Below, in pieces: positions 22,105 through 33,605 of a stretch of DNA of 64,000 bases. Position 1 is the first letter of the stretch. Each line of letters opens with the position of its first letter. The stretch is from Diabrotica undecimpunctata (Eukaryota; Arthropoda; Insecta; Coleoptera; Chrysomelidae). The stretch covers positions 113,814,458-113,878,457 of the forward strand of contig NC_092806.1 of the NCBI RefSeq assembly GCF_040954645.1. Direction: 5' to 3'. A program made the position numbers and the translations under genes. The notes below the pieces were generated by a model. The model searched no databases. It was given only the letters and a program-made list of their open reading frames with translations, and was not told the origin of the DNA.

Positions 22105-24478
22105 CTTCTTCTTCTTCTTTTTATATAGACTTGAATCTGTCTGTTTTTAAATGTGCCTCTAGTAAGTTGTCGTTCCATCGTTTTCGTGGTTTTCCTACTG
22201 ATCGTCTTAATATTGGGGAACCGTCTCTTGCCGTCTTTATTAATCTATTTGTCATTCGGCTTATATGATCGTTCCATTCTACTCTTCTATTTCTTCTAGA
22301 GTGTCTTACCATCAGTTTTTCTAAGTGTTTTCATCTGTGCTGTTTCTAACATCCTTTTTGTCCTCTCTGTGTCAGGTCTTGTTTCTACCGCGTATGTCAG
22401 TATTGGTCTGGATGACTGTTTTGTAAATTCTGCCTTTCATTTCTTTCCCGATATTTTATTTCTCCATATTGTTTCATTCAGGCAGCCTGCGGCTCTGTTT
22501 GCTCTATTCACTTGATTGTCCACTTCAGTTTCGAGCATTCCGTCGCTAAATAATGTGATGCCTAGATATTTAAACTCCATCACTTGTTCTATTATCTGAC
22601 CTTCCAGCTCTAATTTACAGCTTAGTAAATTTGCTATTGTAATCATGCATTTTGTCTTTTGTGGGGAAATTAACATGTTAAATTTTCTGGCGGTTATATT
22701 AAAGTGGTGCAGCATACGTTGTAAATCATCTTCACTTTGAGTAAGTCGTATTGCGTCGTCTGCATAACAGATTATTTTAAGTTGTTTTTCTCCCATTTGG
22801 TATCCTTTTTTATTTTTACTTTTTTTATTATTTCATCCATAATCAGGTTGAACAATAGAGGACTCAGGGAATCTCCCTGTCTTATCCCATTGTTAGCTTC
22901 AATATGGTCGGTTAGTTCTTTTTCTACGTTTACTTATATTGTGTTGTTTTAGTAGATATTTTCGATGGTTTTGATTATTCCTAGAGGTATTTCTCTTGCG
23001 TACAGTAAGTGGATGACGTCGTTTAATTTGACCCGGTCAAATGCCTTCTTAAGTTCCACGAAACATAGATATGCCGGTTTGTTATATTCTAATGATGTCT
23101 CTTGCACTTTCCTCATTATAAATCTAGCGTCGGTGCATGATCTTCCCGACCTAAAACCTTGTTGTTCTTCTGCTAGTGTTATAATTTCATTCAATTTATT
23201 TGTTATCACTTTGGTTGTTAACTTTAGTGTTGCGTTTAATAAATTAATTCCTCTGTAATTTTCCGGGTCCGATTTGTCTCCCTTTTTGAAAAGGGGTATT
23301 AGGATGCTTGATCTCCATTCTTGAGGAATTCTGTTTTGTTCTATATTTTTTTGGATAAGTTTTAATAGTTGTTTGGTCAGATCTGGTCCTCCGTATTTTA
23401 GGAGTTCGTTCGGTATTCTGTCTTCTCCTGGTGATTTTCTATTTTTTAATTTCCTTAATGCTTGCTTTACCTCTTTCTCCTCAATATTTATTTCTTCGTT
23501 TGTCATCACCTCTATGTTGGTGGTTCATTATCGTCACTTTTAGCAAATAGGGATCGAAAATAGTCTACCCATGTTTCCTTCTGAATGTGTTTCGTTTTTA
23601 TTAGTTCGTTCATCTCTTTTCTTTGTCCTCTGATCATTCTCCATTTTTCTTTTTGTGCTCCGTAGAAGTCGTGTTCCATCTGTTTTGAGAAGCTCTGCCA
23701 GTGTTCCCTTTTTATTTGTTTAACTAAAGTATTCGTTTCATTTCTGATTCATTTATAGTGGTTATATGCCTGTTGTGTTCTGTATTGTAAAAAGGTTTTC
23801 TTCTTTTCTTCACATTTTGTCTTCACTTCCTCTCTAAATCTAAACCATGGTGTTTTCTTTTTTGATATGTTAGTGTTCGTTACTTTCCTCTCTTCAAGTG
23901 AGTCTATTGCTGCGTTAATGATGTTGTTTTTGAGTTTTTCCCAGCTTTCCTCGATGTTATCGTTTTCTTATATTTCATTTCCAGCGATCTTCTCTGATAT
24001 TCTTTTCCTGTATAAGTATTCCGTGGATTCCGTATTTAGTCCTTCGACTTTGATTTTTGTGTTTGTGTTGGCGCCGCTCTTGGGTGGGAAGTATTTCAGG
24101 ATGATTGTTATTTTACATAATACTAGGCTATGGTCGCTACCTACATCTGCTGAGTAGAGGCATCTTACGTCGATTATTTTCGATGGATATATATCTCTGT
24201 TGGTTATAACATAATCTATCATAGATCTTTTGTCCACGGGTGTTATTAAATGTATATTTGTGTTGGTCTTTGTGGTAAAAAATGTGTTGTTTATTGTTAG
24301 TTCGTTATTCGTGCAGAAGGTTATCATCAGTTCTCCATTTTCGTTTTTGACATCCTCGTTATGTTTTTGCTTAATTCAGGGTATTACTTGATTGTATATT
24401 CGAGCGTTAAAATCTCCCAATATTATCATCTTCCCTCTGACTTGATCTACTACGTAATTTTGTTTATCGTGGTCATTA
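22105..24478 (-). pseudogene. Decayed LINE: endonuclease plus reverse transcriptase
   Basis: On the minus strand, in order: endonuclease motifs GKMIILGDFNARI (near 24400) and DYVITNRDIYP...VGSDHSLVLCKITI (23968-24327); an RT block with NRKSPGEDRIPNELLKYG, WRSSILIPLFKKGDKSDPEN, YRGINLLNATLKL, QQGFRSGRSCTDARFIM and LCFVELKKAFDRV (22949-23509); then ICYADDAIRL (catalytic YADD) and FKYLGITLFSDG (22437-22796); and a C-terminal NRRVEWNDHISRM segment (22121-22312). Stops and frameshifts separate the pieces. The 5' end is cut within the endonuclease, and the 3' end has an AAGAAGAAGA-type tail. Its RT differs clearly from the 7.7-10.7-kb LINE, so it is another family. No target duplication was found. 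Confidence 0.85.
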
Positions 24479-25734
24479 GATCAGATATCAAAGTAAAGTT
24501 GAAATTTAAAGGCTAAAACTTATATGTCCCACATGTTGTCGTATTTTTAAGAATACTATTTTTTAATAAAAAAAACTCTTAATTTTAGTAAAATGTTTGT
24601 TTCCTAACAAATTGTGTGTCAAACACGATTTCCGATCTGGACGCAGAGACCTAAAATAAAATATTATTTTTAATATCTTGTTTTTTAGTAGTGCAAAAAA
24701 TCAACAGTATCATTGAAACGACTGATGTGATTGTGAATTAACCCATCTAAAAACGATAAAATATCTGAGTTTAACAGATATTAGAAAAAAGTTAGGAGCA
24801 CAAAACTGCTCTACACCAGCTTCTTGTGGATTTCAATCAGGCTTAAGGTTACCAATAAAGAAATGAACTGTAGAGGAAATTATAAGAACTCTCGAAATAC
24901 AAATAATTATCGACTGCATTCTGTTAGTGGTAGAAGCTGAAATGATTGAACCCGAACACGATCATAAAGAATGTGTTGCTAAAACAAAAGTTACTAGAAA
25001 CAACAATTCGTTTAAAATTTTAGACGTTATTAAATGTTTTAGAAAACTTAGAAAAAATCTTCGAAGTTTATTCAATACTAAATTACCTTAAACCTTAAGT
25101 TTTTTTTCTAATTTTTACCTAAAAATACTTATAATAATTTACTATAAAAATATTTTTGATGAACTTGTAAAGTAATTATTTTAACTAATTATCTTACAGA
25201 CGGTCCTGATCACGACGCATTAAAATATTTATAAAGGAATACTTTTATAGACACAATAACTAGGACAAAAATAGAAGACTCTTAGACCATTATTAAATAT
25301 TTACAGAGAGAGTTAGAAACGTGAGGAGATGAGAAGTAGAGAGAACATTTATTTACGGAGTTGAAGTTTAGTAGCTGTCAGAAGTTATTACTTTGTGTAA
25401 CTTCTTAGCGATGTATAAAATGCATCAAAGTTTAAAATAGATTGCTTAAGAAATATTATAAATGAGGAAGTCTTAACACGGTAGTATTTTATGTGCTTAA
25501 CGTTAAAAATTTTGTACTTCACTGCGTATACTATATTTATTGCAAATTTATACAGGGCAATCTCATGATAGTGTACGTAAAAGAATTGCGGGGAAAATAG
25601 TTTAATTACGTGAAGTAATTTCATAGCATTACCAAAATATGTGTTATTTAGCTATAGTATACCGAATAGGCAAAACTTTAAGGTGAGTATTAAGAATAGG
25701 GAAGTGGAAAAGTGATGTAAATATCGAGGTGAGA
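24479..25734. other. Intergenic AT-rich stretch
   Basis: Nothing recognised apart from an ACAGGG motif at about 25552. A 78-codon minus-strand frame (25388-25624) has the composition of random AT-rich sequence. Confidence 0.4.
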
Positions 25735-26806
25735 TAGAATTGGAAGTTTGTAGGTGTAAGAATTCCTTAACGAAGGGGAATGGACGAAGAGACAATGTAA
25801 CAGACGAAATTGGAAACATTATTGAGGACACAGAAGAAAAATTAATAATCTTGAAAGACTACATAGAACAACTGTTTAAAGATCAACGCGATAATGTCGA
25901 TAACGAATACATAAACAGTGAGATAGGACCAGAAATAACAAGAGATGAAGTAGAACACACGATTAAAGAAATGAAGACTGGGAAAGCTACAAGCCCAAAT
26001 GAATTATCAAGGAAAATACTTAAACTCATTAAAGATTCATTACCAACTTAACAAACGTTGTGGAGCTATTTAACAGCATTTATTGGTATCATACCGAAAG
26101 AATGACTATTAACGACAAAAATAACCATACCGAAAAAGTCAAACGCGAAACAATGCTAGGAACAACTGACCATCAGTGTCATGTGTCATATGTTAAAATA
26201 TTCTAAAAATCATTAATCGAAGAATATATAAAAAATAAGAAGCTGATATCGGACAAACACAATTTGGTTTTAGAAACGGACTGGGAATCAGAGAAGCATT
26301 ATTTGCTTTTAATGTCTTGACACAACGAGACTTACGTAAAAGACATATTTATTTTGTTTTATATACTATAACAAAGCATTTGATACTATACATCATAAGA
26401 GATTGATGCAATTACTTAAAAAAACATTGACACAAGGGACATCCGTATAATCAACAATCTTTATAATGAACAAGAAGCTGCAGTACGTATAAATAGCTCC
26501 GTATCAGATAAAATAGCGATTAAAAAAGGTGTTCGGAAGAAATAATTAAAAACGTCCTTAAGAACGAAACAGCAGGAATAAACATCAACGGTCAACCTAT
26601 TTGTAATAACAGATACACTGATGATATCGCACTCATCGCAGAAAATATCGACGACCTACAGAGATTACTAGGTACAGTAGTAAAAACAAGCAAGAGTTTG
26701 GTCTGATCACTGAATACTAGTTATTAAACCCAAATTTATGATAACTAACAAGAAACATATCAATAATATCAATTTAAATGTAAGATATGAACGAATAGAA
26801 CGAGTA
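25735..26806 (+). pseudogene. LINE reverse transcriptase remnant, 5' part (split by pogo insertion)
   Basis: The segment starts with a linker region, DEIGNIIEDTEEKLIILKDYIEQLF, and ITRDEVEHTIKEMKTGKATSPNEL (25740-26051), the usual sequence before RT motif 1. Decayed RT follows: FVLYYNKAFDTIHHKRLMQLL (about 26354-26415) and RYTDDIALIAENIDDLQRLL (near 26610-26670). The catalytic box is YTDD instead of YADD, which alone would be unusual. Many stops and frameshifts are present. The frame reaching 26806 (NVRYERIERV) continues directly at 28297 after the pogo-like element. Confidence 0.8.
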
Positions 26807-28294
26807 GGGGAGACCGGAGCTAGTTGACTAAAGGGGTTAGTTGACTAATTGCCTCTCCTTCCTCTAATGTGTAACAGATGTCGCCCTTAGACACGATAAG
26901 TTACTCTTGCGCCTCCATGTTAGAATATCGCTGTTTTGGTCGCTTGTGTTTTGTGTCGGTGAGAACGAGAAATCTAGAATCATCCTTGGTAAGTAATTAA
27001 TTTGGTTCTCAACATTTTTGTATTATTATCTATAAAATCGTTCGTCACAAATTTCACTGAATATTTTTAAGAAGTAGCGTACATTGACTATGAGTTGACG
27101 TGATTTATTTGTATCTACCGTAACGCATGTCTATCATACGGGCCTGTCTGTCTGTGGAGTCTGTCGACTAAGCTGTAAATGTATGTAGTAGTGTAGTAGT
27201 AAATGATGACAGAAGTGTTAATAGTGTCGCAAAAGACTTCTCAATACCACAATAACCACTTCAGCGCCATGTAGTTAAAGCCAGATCAGATGGTGGAACA
27301 AGAGACACTTCTAGCTAATTACCTGAAACAAGGTTCGTATATTTATTACGGTTTAACTCCCAAAGAGCTTAGAAAATTTGCCTTCCAGTATGGTGCAAAC
27401 CACCTAAGAGTTCCAGATAGCTGGACAAACAATAAAATCCATAAAAAGGTCCAGATTGGTTTACGTCTTATATTAAGAGGAATAGAACATTATCCTTGAG
27501 GACACCACAAGCCATCAGCTTGTCGAGAGCCACTTCATTCAACAAATCAAATGTAGACATGTTTTTCAACAATTTGAACATGGTATATAAGCGTCTGAAT
27601 TTCCAAGCATCGCATATTTGGAACGTTGACGAGACGGGTATCACAACTGTTCAGAAACTGGATAGAATAGTGGCACGACGTGGCTTAAAGCAAATAGGCA
27701 AACTCACGTCCGCAGAAAAAGGAACCCTTGTAACCCTCACTGTTACAGTTTCAGCAAGTGGCAATACTGTTCCTCCGTTCTTCATTTTTCCGAGGGTAAA
27801 CTACAGGGACCAATTTATTAGAGATGCACCTGTCGGAACCTTAGGAGGTGCAAATCGATCAGGATGGATGAAAGAACAACATTTTGTGAAATTTGTCAAG
27901 CACTTTGTGTTTCACACAAGATGTTCTAAGGAGCGCCCCATACTTTTGCTGCTCGACAGTTATGAGTCCCACATTTCTATCGAGGCGTTAGATATTTGTA
28001 AGGAAAATGGAGTAACAATTTTATCTTTCTCTCCGCACTGCTCTTATAAATTGCAGCCTCTAGATAGGAGTGTTTATGGACCTCTAAAAATATAATGCAA
28101 TTTAGCTATGGATAACTGGATAGTGAACAATCCAGGTAAGACATTTTCCATATATGATGTTTCTGGCATTGTAAGAGTAAGTCTGCCTCTAGTTGCTATG
28201 TCAACCAATATAATGGCTGGGGTCAGTAAAACAGGAATATGTCCTCTGAATGAGGCTATCTTTACAGAGAGAATCAACAAACCCCAGTCTCCCC
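26807..28294 (+). mobile_element. pogo-like DNA transposon with TA duplication
   Basis: The 1488-bp element starts GGGGAGACCGG and ends with the complement of GGGGAGACTGG. It is flanked by TA at 26805-26806 and 28295-28296, the target of Tc1/mariner/pogo transposons. Removing the element and one TA joins the flanking LINE frame as ERIERV|HNYNYLETNI without a gap. This fixes the ends to the base and shows the insertion came after the LINE. It carries a broken transposase. Confidence 0.9.
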
Positions 28295-28296
28295 TA
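27290..28296 (+). pseudogene. pogo/Tigger-type DDE_1 transposase, broken
   Basis: Three pieces make up the gene. 27290-27499 holds a helix-turn-helix-like N-terminus (TPKELRKFAFQY, then NNKIHKKVQIGLRLILRG). 27496-28095 holds the DDE_1 core: SHIWNVDETGITTVQ (first D), ARRGLKQIGKLTSAEKGTLV, PPFFIFPRVNYRDQF, then LLLLDSYESHISIEAL (second D, where relatives usually read LDNHESH) and FSPHCSYKLQPLDRSVYGP. 28108-28294 holds the C-terminus (WIVNNPGKTFSIYDVSGI and SKTGICPLNEAIF). A frame change near 27496 and a TAA at 28093-28095 separate them, so no full protein is made. Related transposases usually run 400-500 residues. Confidence 0.88.
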
Positions 28297-28420
28297 CACA
28301 ATTATAATTATCTAGAAACAAATATTTAAATAGTCAAATGAATACACCCGAGAAATAAGAATAAGAATAGAGAAAACCCGCAGTACGCTTAATAACACGA
28401 AACAAATAAATTAGAGAAAA
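28297..28420 (+). pseudogene. LINE remnant, 3' continuation after the pogo insertion
   Basis: The sequence HNYNYLETNI (28297-28326) resumes the RT C-terminal motif interrupted at 26806. A degraded stretch corresponding to NSQxNxTREIxIRIEKTRSTF follows, with several stops. It ends near 28420 without a clear tail. Confidence 0.72.
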
Positions 28421-28523
28421 CAGAGAAAACAAAAATGAACGTTGTATCCTATTTCATTACATTGTGGTTGTAACGATTGATATTTTTAAAATTAACACAC
28501 AATATCTACAATATTAATGGGGT

Positions 28524-28697
28524 CAGTAGCGCACCTAGAATTTGCCTCTGGGGAGGGGGGGTTTTGGTTAGTCACCAAAATTTTTTTATGATGTTACCTC
28601 CATTTAGAGTCCTTAAAATGTGTAAGTAACAGTGTCAGAATAGGGTCCTGGGGGGGGGGGGGTTTAACTCCAAAAACCCCCCCTCGGTGCGCCACTG
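28524..28697. mobile_element. hAT MITE with 8-bp target duplication
   Basis: The 174-bp element begins CAGTAGCGCACC and ends with GGTGCGCCACTG, near-perfect inverted repeats of the hAT type (CAGTGGCGCACC). It is flanked exactly by AATGGGGT (28516-28523 and 28698-28705), the 8-bp duplication expected of hAT. The inside holds G runs (28554-28561 and about 28650-28662) and CCCCCCC near 28676. No coding capacity. Confidence 0.9.
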
Positions 28698-29129
28698 AAT
28701 GGGGTTACGTTGCCCAATTTAATTGTTTGTAATTATCTACATACATACTGTGTTCAAGGAATAAACATAAAATATCCTTAGTATAGACCGCAATTAAATT
28801 TGCTAAAGGTAATAATAATGTCGAACTGACGAGTCCTTCATTTGATTTATATCCATTAATATGCATTAAATAAACTGGGACTGTATATTTTTTTAAATTT
28901 TACTGTATTTACTAAAACAATATATACTTACACCTCTGTAGTTTCTTCTGATATTTAGGTAGAATTAACTTACAATTGATAAACTACAATTTTATAATTG
29001 AGACGATAAACCGAGGCTAGGGAAATACGAAAATATCCACGGCTTGCATCTATATACAAAACGCTATTTAACACAACTTTAATAACATTTTAATATACTC
29101 GGATCGTCTGTAATTTTTACATGTGTCAT

Positions 29130-29320
29130 CGTTAAGGGAGCTGTTACACGAACGCTAATGCCGTAGATGACGCAGAAGACAGGGCGCATACTTTTCAGGT
29201 TAGGGAGCTATTATACGAGCTCTAATGCCGTCCTTTTGATGACACGGAAAACAGGTCGTATAATTTCCAACTAATACCGCGCGACATTAGTGTTCATATA
29301 ACGGGGTCCTTATACGTGGC
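29130..29320. repeat. Inverted/direct repeat cluster (MITE-like)
   Basis: The motif GGGAGCTGTTACACGAACGC followed by TAATGCCG (about 29136) recurs directly near 29206 as GGGAGCTATTATACGAGCTC. It appears inverted near 29268-29310 (GACATTAGTGTTCATATAAC then GGGGTCCTTA). This suggests a decayed fold-back element. No target duplication was seen. Confidence 0.5.
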
Positions 29321-29442
29321 TGTAATTGCGCTCCGTTAAGATGACTTTGTCCGCGTTGTCAGAGCTACCTATAACTAGATGCGTGCTATGTGCAACGCGT
29401 AAACTGCGCACTACCGCGCGAACTAATATAATTGCATATTTA

Positions 29443-29985
29443 ACATAGTTTTTAATTCCAAACAACTTTTCATTAAAACAATTTTCGATATTATGAAATA
29501 TAAAGGTACGTTACTCTTGAGCGAAATTCATATTTTTTGACATACCTCGCATAATATTGATAAAATTTGATATCTTATGATTGAATCTTAGGTTTTAGAC
29601 CATGCAGAACTTTTTATGAAGAATACATTTTTTTGCGTAAAATTAATAATAAAAGAGTTATCATATTTGTAACAAATAAAAATGATGTTGGGTATCGGTA
29701 CCTAATTTGAGAAAAAATTGCAATTTTTTTTTCAATTAGAATGTAATCGCATAATACATAGTTTTTAATTCCAAACAACTTTTCATTATTGCAATTTTCA
29801 ATATTGGGAAATTTAAAGGCAGGTACTTTACTTTTGAGGGAAATTCATATTTTTTGACATACCTCGTATAGGCATAATAAAATTTGATATCTGATGGTTT
29901 AATCTTTGGTTTCAGACCATGAAGTGTTTTTTATAAAGAATAACTTTTTTTCGTAAAATTTATAATGAAAAGTTACCCATATGGT
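29443..29985. repeat. Pair of about 230-bp direct repeats
   Basis: 29443-29670 and 29755-29985 share ACATAGTTTTTAATTCCAAA (TACATAG in the second), AATTCATATTTTTTGACATA and CCTCG(C/T)ATA, then AAAATTTGATATCT and AGACCATG in the same order, with moderate divergence. The period is about 312 bases. Non-coding, possibly a tandem satellite remnant. Confidence 0.7.
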
Positions 29986-30049
29986 TCCAAGTTACGTAAG
30001 CACACAAGACAAAGGAAATATTCGTGCAATATTAATTACAACGGACTGG

Positions 30050-30520
30050 CACGTATCATTACGGTTTGGACATATTTATTTTAGGATTCTAAAAGCGTAA
30101 TTTTAGTATATTTCCTGAATAATGGAGCCATACTTACAGATGCTCATTATGTCAATTTAATTTCAAAATTACGTGACGTCATCAAAGAAAAAGGGTTGGA
30201 GTAGTTACGCAAATTGTTTTATTACGTCAGGATACTGCAGCCAGTCACTGCCATTGCAGCACTACAATCCCTCAAGCAGACTTCGAATGATTTGAGCATC
30301 CGCCATATTCTCAATATTTAATCCCGAATGCGTACCGACTACTTCCAAAACTTAAAGAACACTTAAGGGTTAAACGACTTTCTTCAAATTATTATGTCAT
30401 ATCTATTTTTTACAAACAACCTTTCTTTGGAGAAGCATTAGAAATATTAGAATACAGATGGGCAAATGTGTTAATTTTAATACAGACTTCGTTAAAAAAT
30501 AAAAGTAAGGTACAGACGCT
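30050..30520 (+). pseudogene. Mariner-like transposase C-terminal remnant
   Basis: In one frame the sequence reads NNGAILTDAHYVNLISKLRD, then (frameshifted) FEHPPYSQYLIPNAYRLLPK (about 30280) followed by LKEHLRVKRLSS, and finally EILEYRWANVLILIQTSLKN (30447-30500). This corresponds to the mariner HPPYSPDLAPSDYHLFPxLK region and C-terminus. The third catalytic D position is changed (SPDLAP to SQYLIP). Stops and frameshifts are numerous. No N-terminus or TIRs were found. Confidence 0.7.
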
Positions 30521-31438
30521 GATCATCTACTATGAGATACTAATGAGAATATAAATGTTTTTGAAATATTTACTTTTATAGTCGAAAAAGGGTTTTATTT
30601 CGTTACAGCTTGCCATGAGTTCGCTCTGATGAAGCCAAGAGGCAGAAATATGGATATCAGCGAATGATGGTACGCTGTAATGAAATAAATTCTAAACCAT
30701 CTTATCTTATTTTTATTATTTTACTCTATTATGAAGTATTAGAAAATCGTTTTCACGAAGGGATTTCTGTCTAGACAAATTGGCTTGACGTGAATATAAT
30801 TATAAATCCCCATGCCAGTGTCGTCTGCTTGCTTTGCAATATTTAGAATGCACAGATCTAGGCTGAATCCTGAATTCGATGTCCGATTTACATTCTTAAA
30901 TTTTTTAATTTGAATAACTTGGGAGATACCTTGGGAAAACAAAGACGACCAGCAGACACAGTAGAAAATTTTAGAAATGGACTATATTCAGGATTGGCAT
31001 TATATTTAGGTTTTTTATGTATATGAGTATTTGCATTTTTAAAGTCTTATAGTAAAAATTCTATACTTTTAAACATTTCTAATCAAATTTCTAATCAGAC
31101 TGCTAATGTACAACTTGCTGGTTTCTCCATTTTCTGCTAGCCCCGCCATGACAAACTTAAGTACCAAATTTAAATACTGCATTACTTTAAATACTGAGCA
31201 AGGTAGTAATCCAAATTATTGTATAAAATATGTATGCAGTATAAAGTTAAACTGAACAGTGAAATTAAAAAGTTATCATCCACAGATATTACTTTTATAA
31301 CTTTATTTAATGATTTGTTTTTGTTTTAGGTAAGTGAGCTTCAATAATATTAAACACATACGAACAGTCTTACATCGGTAAGTATATACCTAACGGTTTT
31401 GGGATAACTTATTCTCTTACTAACACCGCATGTTAGTC
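30521..31438. other. Intergenic AT-rich stretch
   Basis: Nothing recognised. A short frame at 30739-30942 on the minus strand has no family match. Confidence 0.4.
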
Positions 31439-31830
31439 TCTCACTAAGCTAAAAATGTCACAAACGAATTTTCTGACTCAACCCTGTATATCAATACATT
31501 TACCTACACACCTGTTATACGTCAGCTGCCAGTTAAACAAATGGTTCCGGTCTTGATTAAGGTTTTGAACTGGGCTGAGTTTGCTGCCCAAAGCAGAATA
31601 TGGGCTACTTGGGCCAGACGGTCGAAGTTCAATTCTGACGTCACTGACGCCAATGTCGGTAAGCATTGATCTGCATTACCGGCCAACGCGTAACTTAGCA
31701 CAGTTCAAAACCTCAGTCAAGACCGGAACCATTTGTCAGCTGGCAGCTGACATATGACAGGTGTAGGTAAATGTATTGATATACAGGGTGTAGTCAGAAA
31801 ATTCTTTTGCGACATTTTTAGCTTGGTGAG
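31439..31830. mobile_element. Fold-back MITE, arms of about 130 bp
   Basis: The left arm 31439-31572 and right arm 31701-31830 are inverted copies. Both carry AAGCTAAAAATGTC outermost, then TATCAATACATTTACCTACA and AAATGGTTCCGGTCTTGA in the left-arm orientation. The loop is about 128 bases. The arms also contain an ACCCTGTATA motif, common in insect mariner-type repeats. No coding capacity. No target duplication was read with confidence. Confidence 0.8.
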
Positions 31831-33547
31831 GATAAAACGGCTCGTAAAACCGTATCTCATATATTTTTTTCTATAACAACAAGAAAGAACTTCCTGACTG
31901 TCCCCTTAAGACACACAATGAGCATTTTATACACGTCTTTTTAACAACAATCCTTGTAATTCGGAAATTTTCTCCAATAACATTAGCTAAATAAAAATAT
32001 AAGTCTCTCATAACAGTTACTGAGTTGCAAAACAAGTATTTTCTTCGATAGGCGTTACATTCTCATAAAAAGGGATCTTCGAAATACATTACTCTTTTCA
32101 GCTAATTTGAATATATTCATCTAATATATAGGTTGAATACCCTCTGAGTTAAATCTAGCCACGCCTGTTACCATTGTTTGGAGAACATAATACATCTGTG
32201 AAAGACTCGCATAATGACGTCTATGATCATCCGACATCAATCATACAAACGCGAGCGAGAAAATATTTCTAAGAGCATCGACCAAGCCAGCAGAAACGGC
32301 TTGCTTGACCGTCTAGCTATACGTATAATTAACACAAATTAACCATTTATCAAGACCGTAGCGGCTGTTACAATATGGAATAATTTTAGAAAATAAAAGA
32401 TACCATATAATCTTCTCGCGTGAGTTTAAAGTGCGTGGGAGACTGCCTTCGTCAATGACTAATACTTTTTCACGTGGAACGGGAGCGTGGATTAAAAATG
32501 AAATTGGAATATTATAATAATATAACATGCACAAAATATGTAAACGCAGCTTAATAGCTGCTATTACCAGTTTGAAAATAGGGTTATGTCAAAGATAAAT
32601 CAAAAATAATGTTTCGTTCGAGTATGCTTAATTGTAAATAAATTAATAACGAAAATAAAATAATTCTTTCACTTCCTTCTCCTTAAGGAGAGACATAGTA
32701 AACTAACCTTACGGAAAGCTTCCATAAGGCTGCGATAGAACTTCCATAATGACAAGAGCTGATGAAGCGGTGGTACCAAGACGGGCGTAGGATCTGCTAT
32801 TGAATTTATAATTTTTTGTATTGGTAATGAAAGTATAAATGCTGTAAAGCAATAATACAGGTAAGAACTTCAAAATAAAATGTCTCAAACATAAAATAAA
32901 GAAAAAACAATCGATCACAAACATAGGATGGGATATGAATAGGAATTACTAGTCTTAACACCAGATTTTCATAAGCTACTCACATTATTACGAGCATACG
33001 AGCAACATATTTCTGTGATCAAGAAAACACCTCACTTCTGTTAAAATATTTGTTGCTCCTGACAATCAAGGTTCACTTAAAGAAACAGCTTCGGGACAGT
33101 TGTTTGGAACTGCAAAAAATCCATTATGAAACTAGCAAAGCACAAAAACAATAAACAGTAGGAAAGCGATCTAAGGGACTACCATATACTAATAAGATAT
33201 ATGGACCAAGTACAGGAAGATTTGAAACTAGAAACTGGAGAGGGAAAACGAGAAATATGAATTAATGCAGAGAATTAATTTAAACAGGCCAAGACCCAAC
33301 CAGGACTCTGGAGCCAATGTTGATGATAAAACACAATAAAGTAAATTTATTATGGGCACTAAGGTATAAAGGAATTCTGGTACCAAATTACAGATTTTTC
33401 GAAAATGTAAAAAAGAAAATATGGCGTATTGTCTGCCTGAGACAGGTCTGTGTAGAACCTGACCAGGTAACAAACGTATATATCAAATGGGTAAGCTTTT
33501 TTTTCTGGAAACCGTCTGTTATACACTACAACTGCCTTGCATAAATA
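31831..33547. other. Intergenic stretch
   Basis: No gene was recognised. Frames at 32313-32534, 32709-32924 and 33228-33544 have no recognisable domain. Confidence 0.4.
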
Positions 33548-33605
33548 AAAATAGCCATTATGATTGCCAACCTCCGTAGGGAGACGGCACCCTAAGAAGA
33601 AGTGC
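33548..33605 (+). repeat. LINE 3' end fragment
   Basis: The sequence ATGATTGCCAACCTCCGTAG then GGAGACGGCACC reads MIANLRRETAP followed by stop and an AAGAAGAAG tail. This is the same terminal peptide as the LINE at 43282-43944 (MMIADLRRGDGT, stop, AGAAGAAGA). Only the last few codons and the tail are recognisable. Confidence 0.6.

Noticed and set aside
22105..24478. Target duplication for the decayed LINE
   Set aside because: I compared the flanks by eye and found no convincing match; age or deletion may have removed it.
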